A stretch of DNA of 64,000 bases, taken from assembly GCA_029255685.2 (NCBI GenBank), contig CM055313.2:30190579-30254578 (forward strand), in the 5' to 3' direction. Shown one piece after another: positions 24,475 through 40,085 of this stretch. Position numbers and translations under genes: made by a program. The notes below the pieces were generated by a model. The model was not told the DNA's origin and ran no database searches. It worked only from the letters and a program-made list of their open reading frames with translations. Origin of the DNA: Silene conica (Eukaryota; Streptophyta; Magnoliopsida; Caryophyllales; Caryophyllaceae). Every line of letters begins with the position of its first letter. The stretch's first letter is position 1.

Positions 24475-27400
24475 ATGGAGAGCCTCGCTCTCCACTCTCA
24501 CTCTCTATCTTCTCTCTCCACCGCCACAACCACCTCTAAACTCCCCTTACTTTCTCTCTCCACTGCTACACCCTCCTCCTTCCTCCGTCTCCGCCACCGT
24601 CCTCACCCCAACCCCAACCCCATTTCCCTCTCCCTCTCCACCCCTTCCCCCTCCCCTCACCGCCGTCCTCTCTCACTCACTCCTCTCAACTCCACCAAAT
24701 CCCCTATCACCCCACCACCACCGCAAAAACCACCGTCTCCTTCACCACTACCATCCACTGGCGCAAAACCTATCCCATTATTCATCTCCGTCGCCGTCGG
24801 TCTCGTCTTATACTACCTAATCCCAAAACCCGAAACCCTAACCCTACAATCATGGTCCTTACTCTCAATCTTCCTCTCAACAATCACCGGATTAATCCTC
24901 TCACCCTTACCCGTCGGCGCGTGGGCCTTCCTCTCCGTCACCGCAACAATCCTAACCCGAACCCTAACCTTCTCCGCCGCCTTCTCCGCATTCACCTCCG
25001 AAGTTATCTGGTTGATCGTCATTTCCTTCTTCTTTGCTCGCGGGTTTGTGAAAACCGGCTTGGGTGATCGGATTGCCACTTATTTCGTCAAGTGGCTTGG
25101 GAAGTCAACGCTGGGTTTGGCGTATGGGTTGACTATTAGTGAGGCGCTGGTTGCGCCGGCTATGCCGAGTACCACTGCACGTGCTGGTGGCATCTTTTTG
25201 CCTATTATTAAATCGCTTTCGATTTCTTCCGGGAGTGAACCCGGGGGCGAGTCGAGGAAGAAGTTGGGGTCTTACCTTGTTATGACTCAATTTCAGGTCC
25301 ATCCCGTCTTTATCATTGGTTTACGTTTGATTAAAATACCGTTTAGCTTGGAGTACTTGATTGCCAAGGTAGACAAATTTAGGGGAGGGGGATTAATAAT
25401 GCAATTGGGTAAATTGGTAAAGATAAAAAAATTTGAATTCTTGAATCTCGAATTTTTTTCATTGAAGGAATTGTTTAGCATTGAATTGGGTTTGACTCGA
25501 TTTTAGATATTTCGGCCCATGTTCATTGTTTGATGCATCTCATTGATTGGATTTGTCATTTGTGATCCCCAAACCTTGAATGCGGATTGTATTGATGTAT
25601 ATGAATCAACAAGCTTAAAATAGATCAAAAACATGAAGGGATGAATTAAAATAATTGAGTAAATTGGAAAAGATGAAATTTTGTGCTGATGAGAAATTTT
25701 AGCAATTGAGTAAAGGAGAAAAGATGAATTTTTAAAGATATTTCGTGCCATGTTCATCTTTTGATGCATTTTATTGATTAGATTTTTTATTCCGGAACCT
25801 TCAATTGGCATTGTATTGATGAATTTGAAATAGCAAGCTTAGAATTGATTGAAGACTTGCGGGGGTGAATTTATAATGTAGGAAAGTAACTGTCTGTCCG
25901 TGATGGAGTATGTTTCGATGATTACTATAAGTGCATTAGTATTTTGATTAGATTTGATGATGCAATAAAGTAATAAACTTTCCTTGCTCTGTCACAGTTG
26001 TTGTGGTTGCGATAAGGGTATTAGCATTCTGATTAGATCTCAGGATCGAATTTGAGTCGTAATTTTGTCCTTGTATTAGCCTTTGGAGTTTTCCGCCTCA
26101 TTGAAGTTGAACTCAGAAATGTGTTTAGAAAAAACACATTGGTTAGGATAATGTTATCTTTTGCAATATTGGTGATGACCAAGTTTGTGGTTACTTGACA
26201 TAAAAAAATACTAATGTGGAATAGAGATGCCAGTGATAACCAACAGTGGATATGGTTGTGGAGTACGCATCAGACGTAATTTTTATGTGAATGATTGAAG
26301 TACTCAAGTTTAGTGGGAAACTTGTACTATTGCCAGTTTAGCCGGGAGTGAGAGAAACACATTCATGATTTTATGTGTTTGTCTCTCGTCATTTCCCCTT
26401 TATGTAGTTATTGTTAGTTCTAAAATGTAATGATGCCACTTTTTTGCCTTTCGTTTGATTTTCCGTATTACATTATTACATACTCCTTCCATTTGACTAG
26501 GATTTTTACATTAGGAAGATGGCTCATGGTAGTCATAGGTATGTGCTAAGTCCAATTGTTGTGGAGTAGATGCTGCAATCCCCCCAAATCGGTGATAAAT
26601 TTAGGTAGGCCAGCAGTACAAGTAGTTTTCTGTGGCGTTATATGAGGTGTAAATGCTAGTCCAGCCAAAGGGAAAGGGAAGGTGCGATTCAAACTTAGGA
26701 CCTATTGTACCCAATAGCTAACCAATTGGCTACGATCTCATTGATAAATGTGTTATCATATTTGTAACAATAATTATTAAGGATATAAGCTGGTCCTTGT
26801 GAAAGTCTTACAAAATTTGTAGTATGAACACTTAAGTTCCAGTGCATGTTTCAAACTTTTCTCATTTCGTCAGTCTAATGCCTGTATCTAGAAGTTGGAC
26901 TTATTTAATATGCCAGATATCTTCGTTTGTGACAATTGATTTCTTGTGTGCATGACAGTCTGCTGGGAACTCTAGTGCTCTTTTCCTAACTGCTGCTGCT
27001 CAAAATCTGTTGTGTCTCAAATTAGCCGAAGAACTTGGTGTAAAGATCGCATCGCCATGGGTAACGTGGCTCAAGACTGCTTGTGTACCTGCATTTTTTG
27101 CGCTCTTACTCACACCTCTTATCCTTTACAAGCTCTACCCGCCTGAAATAAAAGATACCCCTGACGCCCCTGCTATGGCTGCTGAAAAGCTCAAGAATAT
27201 GGGGCCTGTCACCAGGAATGAATGGGTCATGGTTGCCACTATGCTTCTTGCAGTATCTTTGTGGGTATTTGGGTAAGTAAACAAAATAATCTCGGTTACA
27301 GACCTTTACATGTTAAACTGGGTTTGGCATTACAGTTCTTGAATTCCCACAGTAAAAAATGATGTGTAAAAATTGCATCATTGTCGTTCTGCATTGTCCA

Positions 27401-28608
27401 TTGGTCACGAGGAAGCTTAGATATGTAGCCAGTTAGTCCACTAATACAACTGTTTTCAAAGGGCTGGTGTTATTTTTTAATCCCATTTGCTTTCCCATTG
27501 TCTTGCAAATCCCTTTTGATTTTTTACTCCGTATTTTCCAAAGTACGATTGTGGTTGTAGGCTGTAGCTTCTAGGTTCACACTTCAGACTGCATTGTAGC
27601 ATACACGGTTTTTGTGATTTGGATTCCATAGTATTGCTTGTCTAGCTCTATTTTGACCGTCTTTCTCATTTTCTTCTTTATCATTTTTGTATTTTTGTTA
27701 TATCTTAACAGGGAGAAAATTGGAGTTTCAAGCGTTGTTGCTGCCATGCTTGGTTTATCAGTGCTCCTGTTGTTGGGAGTACTTGATTGGAATGATTGTT
27801 TGAACGAAAAGTCAGCGTGGGACACTCTGGCCTGGTTTGCTGTGCTTGTAGGGATGGCCGGCCAGTTGACCAACCTCGGAATAGTGTCGTGGATGTCTAG
27901 TTGTGTTGCTGATGGCCTCAAATCAATGCATCTGAGCTGGCCTGCTGCATTTGGTATTCTTCAGGCATCATACTTCTTCGTGCATTACCTATTCGCTAGT
28001 CAGACCGGTCATGTAGGAGCTCTATATTCTGCCTTTTTGGCCATGAACTTGGCTTCTGGAGTACCTGGGGTGTTGGCTGCATTATCCCTAGCTTACAACA
28101 CTAACCTATTCGGTGCACTTACACACTATAGCAGTGGCCAAGCCGCTGTCTATTATGGAGGTACGTATTTTTTCCAATCAAGCATCTCATCATTTTATCT
28201 CGCCAATGAGTTTTGTATGAGACGATCTCTCTTCTAAGACTGTGTGACACCAACCCAAATCCTTCATTTAGGTATAAAGTTAATTTGGTTGATCTCACAT
28301 ATGAGACCCATCTCATATACACTTATGTCTTCGCAAGTCGTAGAAATTTGTCTAATACTAGAGTTGCTTGGACGGTCTCGTACTCTCGTCTCATAAGATT
28401 AATGGGTTGGTCTCAAAAGAGAGACAGTCTCAAGTCTCATAATCTCATCTTTCACAAGTCCTAATGCGGAGTAATGATTTTGGTTTCAACAGCTGGCTAC
28501 GTGGACCTTCCCGATGTATTTAAAATGGGGTTCGTGATGGCGCTCATAAATGCCGTTATTTGGACCGTGGTAGGAGGGTTTTGGTGGAAGATCCTTGGTC
28601 TCTACTGA
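24475..28608 (+). CDS. DIT2: Plastid glutamate/malate translocator (DiT2 type), complete
   Basis: Inner-envelope antiporter that exchanges glutamate or other dicarboxylates for malate. In photorespiration it exports glutamate after ammonia refixation, working with the 2-oxoglutarate translocator DiT1. Exons 24475-25296, 26959-27272, 27712-28160 and 28493-28608 join in phase to 566 codons, the family's usual length. The Ser/Thr/Pro-rich first 90 residues look like a plastid transit peptide. The rest is an SLC13/DASS-type membrane domain: KPIPLFISVAVGLVLYYLIP, SEVIWLIVISFFFARGFVKT, STTARAGGIFLPIIKSLSIS, SAGNSSALFLTAAAQN, HYLFASQTGHVGAL, NLFGALTHYSSGQAAVYYG and a GFWWKILGLY end. SAGNSSALFLTAAAQN and AGYVDLPDVFKMGFVMA favour DiT2 over DiT1. 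All splice sites are GT-AG. Intron 1 has a roughly 230-bp imperfect internal duplication (25505-25850). Confidence 0.93.
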
Positions 28609-29252
28609 AGAAGTATAGTTTTTGTTACGAGGAACTAGTCCTCCAATTCTCTCAATTGTGTAATGCCATTTCAGTCAAGATCGAATTATTACATTCTTTC
28701 TGGCACGAGTTTCTCAGTGGATTGCTGACGAAAATGAATTCATTGTAGAAACTTTACAATCAATTTTCCGGCTTTGCTAAGTGAATAGATTTTAGCATTC
28801 CGGCTTTACAATTGTATCTTCCGGTGAAGTTCAATTTATACCCCTCTTATTTTTCGGATCCTTGGAGAAGTACCATGTTTCGGCTGCTGCAAGCCTGCAA
28901 CAGAGCAACTGGGAGATGCTAGGCAGGGCCGTCTTTGACATAAAAATAGTGCACCTGCGTACAATTTGGCTACTTCTAAACAAATACTCGGGGTGTATCA
29001 TCATTAATTTTTTTTAATCGTTCTTCAGTGATTTTTGATTTTGAGTTTGTTAGGTTTCGATTTTTGATCAATTGAGCAGGACTAAACACAACTGCACCAT
29101 AGATTTGAGTTCTGACGGTTCACGGTTGCAAGCGTCAAATAGATCTAAAGCAACGCATATCGGTTTATAATATGAACAATTGTATTACAGTTTGATATGA
29201 TCTTAAGAGCGACTTGCTACAAAGAAAATTGACATACAGATTACTTCACAGT
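28609..29252. other. Convergent 3' region of DIT2 and MCM9
   Basis: Holds the 3' UTRs of both genes. No separate gene is seen; no clear polyadenylation signal could be assigned to one strand with confidence. Confidence 0.5.
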
Positions 29253-32200
29253 TCACACTGATCCATCTATGCTATCAACAGCAAATTCATCCACCAGCCT
29301 CAGTTTTTCAAGAATGAACTTCTCTTGTTTTGCATACTCGATATCCGGGTTTTCTGAAAAATTCGAATGCAGAGCATTTCCTACACTGTCGACGATGGCT
29401 GAAGTAGTCATGGATGTCTCGATGCATAATATAGCCGTGATGGCATCCAATCGAGTCACCTCATTCCTAAACATGAGCCTCGCATGAGCCTGAGCTAGCC
29501 TTATCAAACTTTCCAGCATTCTTACCGTTATTCTTGCTGCATTTTGAGTCCCGCATCGTCGTTGCAGCTGATAATAACTTGAGATCACTTTTTCAGCTTC
29601 CTTAGTTAGAACTGGCTTAAAATACCCTTTCACAAAATTTATATACTTCTTTAACATAGTAAGTGACCAAGAAGTTGTTAAATCCTCGACGTTTTCTACT
29701 TTTTGGTGTTCCTCTGCGAGAATATGGGATGATACAACTTTATCCCACTCAGGATTTTTCGTATCCAATAAGACGAGAACTATGTCAAAGCGGCTCAGTA
29801 AGGGACCTGAGAGGGTTGTGTTGACTGATAAAGGTTGGTTCGGATCATATTGCCCTTTAGGGTTTGTGGCTCCAAAGACTATTGTCCGCGTACTAAGAGT
29901 GGTCACTAGACCGGCTTTTGCAATGCTAATTGTTTGTTGCTCCATGGCTTCATGTATCGTAGCTCTGTCGTGTTCCCTCATGCTATCAAACTCATCGATG
30001 CAACAAAGCCCACCATCAGCTAAAACCAGTGCACCGGCTTCCAGCATCCATTCCCCGCCATCTTTTACAGCAGTGACAGTCAAACCAGCGCTTGTGGAAC
30101 CCAGACCAGTGGTGATAACAGCTCTATTACTCAGCTTAGCAGCAAACTTCAAGAATTGCGACTTTCCTGTACCGGGATCACCCACCAGAAGTAAATGAGA
30201 TTCTCCCCTTATCTTTGTCCCTGAATTATCGACATGCTGTACACCGCCTATTAGGGTTAATGCTACTGCCAATTTGACAGTGAAAAGGCCAAATACCTGC
30301 GGACATATAGCTTTTAGAATAGCGTTCCTTCCTTCTAAGGGAGTGTCCTTGAATTTTTCCCAGAATTTCTTGAATTTAATAACGATGTCATCAGGAATGT
30401 CTAGGTCAGATTTTAGCTCATTGGTCCACCTGACATGATTGGCAACCAGAACAGGGTCGAGATCACATCTGACGTCTTTCAAATCCGGTGACCACTTTGC
30501 AGTCAAAACACCGGTGACAATGACATCATCCCCAGCCTTAACCATGTCAACTAGGTCGTTTTGCAGGATGACGCGAATAGAACGAGGGATAGCTCCAACA
30601 CCGAGAAGTTGGGCACTCTCTTGGATCTTGATGTCTTGGTAATCATGGTATTTCGTGCTGTTTTCAACCGGCACAAATTTGTTGCCTTCACATTCATAGG
30701 ACCGGTCTGATAGACAAGCTAATGGCGGCTTTATCATGTTCCCGGTTTCTAGTTCAGGGTAGACGGGAAACACGTACTTGCATTTTTTACATTCGTATTT
30801 CCTTTCCCCTTCAATAGTCTTAATTCCACCGGATCTTATGACAGTTCCTTTGAGGGTTAGAAGGATGTTCCTATGCTTCACTCGCACCTTCCCAATGCTA
30901 GGATAAGATTCTACACGCACAAGCAAAATAGTGAACCACGCAATCAAGTTCAGAAAGCTTACGGCTTACCATACAACATAAAATTTGCAGACCATCATTT
31001 CAGAAACCATTTTATCCGTTTAACTAAACCATGCATTACTCGACTCAAACTAGGCTTGATAAATCGTAGAAATTCGCTTTACAATCACACACGTCATGAT
31101 TCTGATTGAATGCAACCGACAGTACAAAAACCCTTTCTTTTCAATTGATTACAGTAATCACAACAATGCATTGAAATTGGAGCAACATGAATGAATCATA
31201 ATGGTTAAGGTAAACATCTGTGCTTCATATTTACACTAAAGTAGCGAAAACTCATCGCATTTCTGATCAAGGGTGTACCAAAATGTAACATTTCACAAGC
31301 AGAATGCTGTTCATGCAATCTATGATGACAAATTTCACCAGTTGCAGTGTCAAAACCTCGAAATTGCAGGATAAGCGAAACATACCAGGAGATTCCAGGG
31401 GAGATCCCAATATATTAACACGAACATGAACATTGTCCTTAATAATCGTAACTGAACTGGCATCACATTCTTTTGTAATCAATTTCTATACACAAAGCCA
31501 ACAAAAACCAGTCATAAAACCAGTCTTTCTTCCTAAAACACAGTAAACCCTAGATTACCAAACCATAGAGCATTTTCTAACTAATTATATACTCAATTAC
31601 ACATACAAAAAGCGGAAAGCCGACAAACCCCGTTCATAAAACATCCCTAATTACATACCGAGATAACTTAATTCATTAATTGCATACCCAGACATACTTA
31701 CTACCTAAAAAAATGATCAGTCTTGGTTAAGACGGTTTTACACAAAAATTATGTAAAAAGGATCCAATTTCAAGAAAATCATGCCCGTATTACTATTTAT
31801 CTAAGATCCCGTTTAAAAAAAATACTTGTGTAAGACCGCGACAATTACACATAGAAAAAGCTCGAAACTTTCATGATTTTTTCCCAAAATTAGTACAAAT
31901 TGAGTAAAAATACCTGAGCAGAAACAGCAGCATAATCGAATTTTGGCAAATAATAAGAGGGTTGAGAATAAACAAGCATAGCAACATTTGGATGATCATT
32001 CATAAGCTCAGCAAAACTGCAAAACAAAAAAAAATGGCGAAACATTGTTATAAACTCGTAACACCAATTCTCGTTTAAAACCGCCTTAACTTACAACACG
32101 ACTCACACAACCGATTAAAATAGAGGAAATTACTCAATAAAAAGAGGGTAATGAAGACGAGAATCAGGAGATAAAATGATAGAATGAAGTTGATCGGAGT

Positions 32201-32288
32201 AATTGTCGACTAAAAATGAGACCATGTTTCTGGATGTTCCATCATCGAAGGACGAGGAAGAGGAGGAGGTTGTCTCCGTCAAGAACAT
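29253..32288 (-). CDS. MCM9: MCM9-like minichromosome maintenance helicase, complete
   Basis: MCM8/MCM9-type helicases act in homologous recombination and repair of crosslinks and meiotic breaks. Minus-strand exons 32288-32134, 32016-31914, 31485-31386 and 30910-29253 (stop at 29253) join in phase to 671 residues. In order: MCM N-terminal domain (NYSDQLHSIILSPDSRLHYP), OB fold, a zinc-binding YECKKCKY with later Cys residues, then the AAA+ core with Walker A GDPGTGKSQ, Walker B CIDEFDSM, sensor ATNPKGQYDP and arginine finger LLSRFD. NTTLSGPLLSRFDIVLVLLD and IHEAMEQQTISIAKAGLVTT fit MCM9 better than MCM2-8. Plant MCM9 is short and lacks the long animal C-terminal tail, as here. The gene converges with DIT2, with stops 645 bp apart. 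MCM8 is the main alternative, judged less likely. Confidence 0.88.
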
Positions 32289-33257
32289 TTTTGAAAGTTG
32301 GGATTTTTTTTGGAGAGAGTTATGAGATTAAGCGGGAAATTCCAAACTCGCTTTTCAATTACTCAAATAACTACCTAATAAGTGTAAAAACTGACACGAT
32401 TACTATCAAAATGACGGAAATTGTTAAAAAATAACGGAAATCAGTTTATTTCTTCTCGTTTAAATTTAAAACCTAATTTAATACCCATATTATCCTTCCC
32501 CTCTCCTTCCTCCATTAAAACACCTTTCTACCTCAACAAAACTTATTTCTCCTTTCATCAATCTCGTTCTATTTCATCAATAGAACCCATTTCCCCCAGA
32601 TTTTCATCAATCTTGTTCTATTTTCATCAATAAATCCAAGATTTCTCCCTAAATCTTCAAATTTTTCCGGTGGTAACATGTCTTCAAAGGTCTAATCGAG
32701 GGAAGAAGAAAGTTGATTGCTTTTTTGGGTGAAATTGAGAAATTCAGGAAAAAATAGTTGTTGGAATAATGGAGAGAATGATAGAAGAAAGTGATAATAA
32801 AGAGATTGATTTGAATTTTGAATAATGGGTCTAATCATGGAGTTTAATCGGGGGAGAGAGTTGACGATGTTTTATTAAGAAAGGGTAAAATCGTCATTTA
32901 CCTTATTCCGGACATTTAAAACAAACTTAAGTTCGGTTTCCATCAAAAAGGTAGCAAACTGATTAATGTTGTGTGATTTTAGGTAGTAAGTTGCAAAATT
33001 AATTATATTCGGTAGTAATATACAATTTTTTGAACTTTTTTGTGCCCGCTTTATCTGACTCGATTAACCATCCGTGCGATTTTCAGACATTTTTGTTCCG
33101 AGAAGTCTCACGGCTAAAAAACATGTATTATATACTTCAATTTGAGCCGTTTCGGGTGGTCGGAGTGGCCATTTATATTTTTCAGCCGATTTTCATACCA
33201 CGTTGTCCGAAATCGCATCATTAGGTATCTTGTTCGATTCTAGACCCAATAAACAAC
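32289..33257. other. Intergenic upstream of MCM9, no gene seen
   Basis: The first about 100 bp should hold the MCM9 promoter. 32420-32900 is a CT/AG-rich stretch with TTTCATCAATC(T/A)(T/C)GTTCTATTT repeats, like an untranslated leader or a decayed element. 33020-33240 is unique. No coding signal. Confidence 0.5.
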
Positions 33258-33695
33258 TGTAAAATCCCTCGTCGCAGCGGAAAAGTAAAACATGCAAACA
33301 ATGCCAAAATTTACGCGGAATTTAAACTTTAACATGCATAATAAAACGAAGTGAATTAAAACAAACTATACAAACTAAAATGATCAAAACTCGTATAAGT
33401 CTAAGTATGAAAAACCATAAGTACAAAAACAGCCTGAGATTGCATATCCCTACAGGCACTCAAATGTATATCCAAAAACTAGGTCTAGCTAAACGATAAA
33501 CGAGTATGTCATCGATGATAGGATCATCGCTCGCTAGCCTCCTGTAACCCTCCAGCAACCTGTCATGTACCTACATACATGAAAACATGTACGCCACAAT
33601 CAGTGGGGAGTGACTAGAGTTCTCTTAGCCACCTATTGTTAACGATACGTAACACATAAAGCATCCAACATACTCCAACATTTATAACATGCGAA

Positions 33696-33696
<1 letters not shown>
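33258..33696 (-). repeat. LTR-like fragment, left part (interrupted at the TA tract)
   Basis: Starts TGTAAAATCCCTCGTCGCAG, the complement of an LTR 3' end. It contains ACAATCAGTGGGGAGTGACT, a block placed as in other LTRs of this window. It stops at the (TA)n tract at 33697. Sequence beyond the tract cluster at 60964 has the layout expected for its continuation. Confidence 0.45.

Positions 33697-33774
<78 letters not shown>
33697..33774. repeat. (TA)n microsatellite, left border of the cluster
   Basis: Uninterrupted TA, 78 bp, between the LTR-like fragment and element A. Confidence 0.97.

Positions 33775-35736
<1,962 letters not shown>

Positions 35737-35800
<64 letters not shown>
35737..35800. 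repeat. (TA)n microsatellite between B and C
   Basis: Uninterrupted TA, 64 bp. Confidence 0.97.
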
Positions 35801-35803
<3 letters not shown>

Positions 35804-36888
35804 GCGGGATCCGGTGAGTCCACCTAAATATTTGAGTCCATGAGTCCATTTAGAGTATCACAAGTTGTATTAAAACATATCACGTTTTTCTTACACTACA
35901 AAATCTACAATATCACAACCTTTTCAATATAATATCACAGCAAACAATATCACGCACTATATAAGACAATATCACGAAATTTTTTTCCAAAACTTTTTTT
36001 CCCGAAATTTTTTTTTTCAACATTTTTTTTTCTAAATTTTTTTTTTCAATTTTTTTTCTCGATTTTTTTTTCAGAATTTTTTTTTTGTGATATTATTTTG
36101 AAGAACCAGTGATATTGTATTGAGTAACTTGTGATATTGTAGTGAAAAACAATTGAAATAATTTTTCGAGAAAAAACGCCTTTTGTTAAACAATATCACG
36201 CACTATATTAAACAATATCACGAAATTTTTTCAAGAACTTTTTTTCACGCAAATATTTTTTTCGAATTTTTTTTTTCAATTTTTTCTCTCGAATTTTTTT
36301 TCCGAAATATTTTTTTCTCGAATTTTTTTTTGTGATATTATTATGAAGAACCGGTGATATTGTATTGAGTAACTTGTGATATTGTAATGGAAAAAAATTT
36401 CGAGAAAAAACGCCTTTTGATAAACAATATCACGCACTATATATTAAACAATATCACGAAATTTTTTCAAGAACTTTTTCTCCCGGAAATATTTTTTCCA
36501 AATTTTTTCTTTCAATTTTTTCTCTCGAAATTTTTTTCCGAATTTTTTTTTTCTCGAATTTTTTTTGGTGATATTATTTTGAAGAACAGATGATATAGTA
36601 TTGATTAGCTTGTGATATTGTAATGAAAAAAAATTCGAGAAAAAACGCTTTTTATTAAAAAAACGTGTTTGTTTTAAAAAAAATGCATACTGAAAAAGGG
36701 AATTTTTTTTAATAAAGAAAATGTCATTTTAAAAGAAAAGGAAAAAAAAAAGTGATATTGAAAAAGAAAAAACCAAAAAAAGGAAAAAAATTTGATATTG
36801 AAAAAACGTGATACTTTTTTATATAACTTATGATATCATTCTTAGACTCATGGACTCAAATATTTAGGGTGGACTCATGTGATCCCAA

Positions 36889-36891
<3 letters not shown>
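35801..36891. mobile_element. TA-targeted element C (1.09 kb), sister of A
   Basis: Same ends (GGCGGGATCCGGTGAGTCCA; GGTGGACTCATGTGATCCCA) and same internal GTGATATTG array as element A, in the same orientation, with small indels in T tracts. Non-coding. Confidence 0.82.

Positions 36892-36947
<56 letters not shown>
36892..36947. repeat. (TA)n microsatellite between C and D
   Basis: Uninterrupted TA, 56 bp. Confidence 0.97.
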
Positions 36948-36951
<4 letters not shown>

Positions 36952-37331
36952 TGAGATCCGGTGAGAACCACCTTACAATGAGAACCGGTGAGAACTCTTT
37001 CTTACAGAGTTTTTTTAAAAAAATTAATGACATAATTGGATTCGGCATGGAATTTTATGGCCAGAGAACATATTTCTTGGTCTAGAAAATAAATACTAGT
37101 GGCGGAAAAATGATAGATACGAAAAAATAGATAGTATGTGCATGCAAATAAATAAAACGTATCTCACCTTGATTTCCGTCACTAGTATTTATTTTCTAGA
37201 CCAAGAAATATGTTCTCTAGCTATAAAATGTCATGCCGAATCCAAATATGTCATTAATTTTTTCTAAAAAAATCCGTAAGGTAGAGTTCTCACAAAGTTC
37301 TCATTGTAAGGTGGTTCTCACCGGATCTCAA

Positions 37332-37334
<3 letters not shown>
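36948..37334. mobile_element. TA-targeted fold-back element D (387 bp)
   Basis: Nearly the whole element is an inverted repeat: arms about 36948-37115 and 37165-37334 around a spacer of about 50 bp. Ends GAGATCCGGTGAGAACCACC and its complement GGTGGTTCTCACCGGATCTC. Transcription would give a long hairpin RNA. Non-coding. Confidence 0.85.

Positions 37335-37410
<76 letters not shown>
37335..37410. repeat. (TA)n microsatellite between D and E
   Basis: Uninterrupted TA, 76 bp. Confidence 0.97.
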
Positions 37411-37412
<2 letters not shown>

Positions 37413-37955
37413 CCGGATCACGTGAGGCCGCCTCTTATGGTGAGGCCGCCGAACCTCACGCATCCACAACCTATTTGGGCCAAATTCACGTTTGATATTG
37501 CTGTTGGGCCGACTTCCCTTGCGAATTATTCAATGTGGGCTGAAAATTAGGGTCAAACCAAATCTTGTCATTGGGCCAAAAAACTTTCTCTCACTAAAAA
37601 TAATAAAAACATAATTAAACCCAACCCAAATACACTCTCTCTCTAACCTAGAAAACTTTTTACGACAAATAAAAAACCTCAAATTCAACGCAAATCGATT
37701 TGTTCCTTCTTCCGGTTTCCTCCGATTGTTCGTAAATTCCATCGATTTTGCATACAAATTCAATTCAATTGAATTTGGAAGAAGATTAAGACTAATTTTC
37801 AGGTAATTTGATAATTTGATTCTTCGAATTTTCATCGATTGTTCGAATTTCATGCGATTGTTCGAATTTGATCAATTTTTCTCACGATTTTCTTTACCTC
37901 TCGAGTTCATACTACTTATGACATTATTTTCGATTATTTTGCAGCTCTAATAGCT
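37411..37955 (+). promoter_or_regulatory. Left terminus and transposase leader of element E
   Basis: The terminal inverted repeat is followed by a CT-rich leader (37630-37740) and a likely 5' UTR intron: a GTAATTTG donor at about 37802 and a TTTTGCAG acceptor ending 37944, twelve bases before the ATG. The transposase promoter is inferred to lie in the first about 200 bp. Confidence 0.45.
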
Positions 37956-38129
37956 ATGGAGAATCTAGATATCACCACGGTTGATGATAATATTACTATT
38001 GAATCAGGTATGTCGTTTTTGGTCGTTTACATTATTGTTTTCTGATTCAATTTCTGCTCAATTTTGTTGAATATATGGATCGCTTTTTGTATTTCGTGAA
38101 TGTAGGACCTATTGAAATTTATGACTATT

Positions 38130-38395
38130 GTATTGTCATTATAAAAAGGCTGAAACTAGGGGCTTATTTTGTGAATATAGGACTTAATTCAAGTTTATGA
38201 ATATTGTGAAACTAGAAGCTTAAACTGTGAAACTATAAGCTTACATTGTGAAACCATGCTTATTAAAAAGTCTGATTTTGTTTAGTCTTTTTATATTGTG
38301 AAACTAGATGCTTAATCTGTGAAACTAGATGCTTAATCTGTGAAACTAAATGCTTAATCTGTGAAACTTACATTGTGAAACCTGATAAAAAAAAA
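38130..38395. repeat. TGTGAAAC-motif array in transposase intron 1
   Basis: Several head-to-tail copies of TGTGAAACTAGATGCTTAAT and variants, spaced about 20 bp. The same motif recurs throughout element E. Confidence 0.85.
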
Positions 38396-39639
38396 GGCTG
38401 ATTTAGTTTATATGTTTTGACTTTATATAGGTACTGATTCCATTTTCCAAACCAACGGAGAGGTTTCTACAATTTTAACAGCACAATCCACACCTACAGT
38501 ACCGGTTGGTACGCCTATTACTTTGGTGAATCACACATCGGGTGGTAGTGAGGAATGGTTTGTCAGAGTTGCAGAAGATATTACACCTACTGTTGGGAAG
38601 TTATTTTTAGATCTACAGTCGGCAATGATATTCTATCAAGTGTATGCTACTGCTTGTGGTTTTGAAGCTAGGAAATCTACAACGAAGAGGTTTCGTGATG
38701 GTAATATTCGAACTAAAGCCATGGTTTGTAATCGTGAAGGCCATAATAAGAGGAAGGGAAGACCTCTTGAAACTGTTGCAAGTGAAACTGGTTCTGAAAC
38801 TGGTTCAAATATTGGAAAAAGTGCAAAACCAAAAACTGGTGTGAAGGGAAGTGAAGGAGATGAGGCTGAAAGTTCAAATAAGCAAACATTTACAAGAACA
38901 ACCAAAATTAGAAGGTGGGGTTGTCGTGCAATGGTCAAATTCAAGTTCCATTATAACAAGTACATCGTTGAACAATTTCATGAGGGTCACAATCACCCAG
39001 TGACCTTTGTAAAAAATAGGGAATTTGATAAACTTGCAGCAAATATGAATGAATTTCATAAGCAAATGATTGTCCAGAATTCAAGAGTTAATGTTGGGGC
39101 TAGCTTAACATTCCAGCTATGCAAAGAGCAAGTCGAAGGGTTCGAAAATGTGGGGGCTTCCCTTTCACAATTCAAGAATTTCCAACGGGATTTGAAGTGT
39201 TTCATTAAGAGTAAGGATGGAGACATGTTTATCTCACGTTTGGAAACCCTCCGTGACACAAAAGGGTTAGAATTTGTGCATGAAATCGATTCTGAGAAAG
39301 CTTTGACAAGGATTTTTTGGACAGATGCTGAGGCAAAGAGATGTTACTCAGTGTTTGGTGATGCAATTTCATTCGATCCAACTTATGGCACTAACAAATA
39401 TAACATGATATTCACCCCTTTCACTGGCATTGACCATCATAGAAAGTCAATAACATTTGCATGCGCTCTTTTAGATCATGAAAACGATGAAGCATTTATG
39501 TGGGCGTTTCAGCAATTTCTGAAATCAATGGGTGGAAAAGAACCTAATTACATTATCACTGACCAAGATGCAGGAATAAAAAAGGCAGTCCCTGGTATGT
39601 TTGTATATCGTGCAATTTTTCTAGTTTTCTTAACTTGTG

Positions 39640-40085
39640 ACACTACAAGTTGAAGATGCTGAAACTGTGAAACTACATGCTTAACTTGTGAAACTAGATC
39701 CTTATACTGTGAATCTGGAAGGCCATATTGTGAACCCTGTTGATATAAGAGGCTGATTTTTGGAGTTCTTAACTTGTGAATCTAGAAGCTTATGAAGTGA
39801 AACTACATGCTTATTTTGTGAAACTAGATGGCTATATTGTGAAACCTATTGTAATATCAGCCTGATTTTTTGAATTCTTAACTTGTGAAACTAGAAGCTT
39901 AGGCAGTGAAACTACATGCTTATTTCATGAAACTAGATGACTATATTGTGAAACCTGTTGATAAAAGATCCTGATTTTTTGAGTTCTTAACTTGTGAAAC
40001 TAGAAGCTTAACTTGTGAAACTGGATTCGTATTCTGTGAAACTACAAGCCTATATTTGTGAAACCTGTTGATAAAAGAGGATGAT
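39640..40085. repeat. TGTGAAAC-motif array in transposase intron 3
   Basis: A unit of about 110 bp (CTTGTGAAACTAGAAGCTTA, then TGCTTATTTTGTGAAACTAG, then TATATTGTGAAACCTGTTGA) is repeated about four times. It resembles the array at 56400-57020. Confidence 0.85.

Noticed and set aside
29269..30642. Plus-strand frames opposite MCM9
   Set aside because: Antisense shadows of a clearly coding helicase exon.
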